Assembly (NCBI GenBank): GCA_964019425.1
Contig: OZ025859.1
Span: 372,001 to 436,000 of the forward strand
Direction: 5' to 3'
DNA from: Flectonema sp. DT1601
Taxonomy: Eukaryota; Euglenozoa; Diplonemea; Diplonemida; Diplonemidae
Length of the DNA: 64,000 bases
Within the stretch, counting starts at the first letter, position 1. Each line of letters starts with the position of its first letter. Below the pieces are notes generated by a model that was not told the origin of the DNA, did not search any database, and saw nothing but the letters and a program-made list of their open reading frames with translations. The translations under genes were made by a program, and so were the position numbers. Positions 63,447-64,000 of the stretch are shown one piece after another.

Positions 63447-64000
63447 ATGTCAGATGAATTGAAGCTTGTTATGGAGCTTGCCCAGGCTGTTGCGGAGAAG
63501 AGGGAGTTGGTGTTGAAGCAGGAGATCAAGGATTGGAAGGGGGAACTGGAGAAGATCACATTCAAGGAGGGCGACCATGCTGGGATATCTGATGAAAAGC
63601 AAGAATATCGCATGAACCAGTGCAAGGAGAACATTGCTAAAGCCGAGGCAGCCTTAGAGAAACTAAGAAGTGATGAAGATGTGGCAACGAAGTTGGCTGC
63701 AGTCCGGGGTGGGAAAGTACCCGCTGAGGAGAAAGAGAACGAATACATGAAGCTGTTGAAGCCTACTGAGGTATAATTTAACTTTTTGTTTGTAACGCAT
63801 TTCGGGGTAAACCTCTGAACGGGTCCGACCTTTTTTTGTATTGGTCACAGTACAGCCCTTCTGGCATGGTCATCACGCACTTAATAAACATTATTTAAAA
63901 TACAGGCCAACCAATATCCATATCTGGAAGTCAAAGGAATAGACCCAAATGTGTTTAATGAATCACGCACAGCATCAATTACGTCGAGCAAGATGAGTTC
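63447..64000 (+). CDS. Spliced header (cassette B) HNH-CCCH gene, array unit 3, cut by window end
   Basis: Exon 63447-63770, intron to 63905, and exon 2 from 63906 to the window edge. The header N-terminus is a hybrid: MSDELK start with EKRELVL and KDWKGEL, then cassette B and LRSDEDVATK. Only the first part of exon 2 is inside the window, before the HNH centre. Confidence 0.72.

Larger units (their letters stand above)
57482..64000. repeat. 2.39-kb tandem array, two full units plus a partial one
   Basis: Units run from the stop of one HNH-CCCH gene to the stop of the next: 57482-59867 (2,386 bp), 59868-62255 (2,388 bp) and 62256 to the window end. Each has about 1.2 kb of spacer and then a spliced header-HNH-CCCH gene. 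The units are near identical except for the middle cassette of the header, which alternates B, A, B. The array probably continues past the window. Confidence 0.92.

Overview
The window is eukaryotic nuclear DNA. Reading frames are interrupted by GT-AG introns, there are TATA boxes and AATAAA signals, a hAT-type DNA transposon, a fragment of eukaryotic small-subunit rRNA, and abundant relics of a Polinton/adintovirus-like element. I cannot place the host by eye. The rRNA fragment is clearly eukaryotic but too divergent for me to assign, and no other host gene is diagnostic.

Layout. Positions 1-43271 hold three head-to-tail copies of a 13.6-15.1 kb unit (1-15065, 15066-28703, 28704-43271). Each copy carries, in order: a small ORF; a minus-strand protease-phospholipase A2 gene and a short virion-core-like gene; a plus-strand polymerase/SF1 helicase/GIY-YIG relic; a hairpin-rich spacer; coiled-coil ORFs; two small ORFs flanking an array of CCAATTGG palindromes; a minus-strand family B DNA polymerase fragment; a lysine-rich ORF; a 38-bp minisatellite; and a block of spliced nuclease-like genes. 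The virus-like part is a fossil. It is decayed in the same way in every copy, so the copies were made by duplication after it died, and recently, because they are almost identical.

Positions 43272-57481 are a mosaic of pieces of the same unit. They are rearranged and loaded with insertions: an SSU rRNA fragment (43779-44115), a 3.25-kb hAT element (44555-47806), a GC-rich 1.8-kb coding insert (about 48044-49852), and a 1.5-kb block with a zinc-knuckle gene relic (52321-53835). Positions 57482-64000 are a 2.39-kb tandem array in which each unit holds one spliced nuclease gene.

The most interesting content is the nuclease gene family. One protein type joins a coiled-coil header to an HNH nuclease domain with a C-terminal CCCH zinc finger. 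A second joins the same header to a PD-(D/E)XK-like domain. A third stand-alone gene also looks PD-(D/E)XK-like. Across nine genes the header contains exchangeable middle cassettes (at least three types) between constant flanks, and the tail is swapped between HNH-CCCH and PD-(D/E)XK-like. Homology breaks fall at a splice-acceptor boundary and at a fixed codon. This is a combinatorial, recombining multigene locus. Function is unknown; Crinkler/RHS-like nuclease effectors or a transposon/virus-related nuclease system are the closest analogies I can offer, by inference only.
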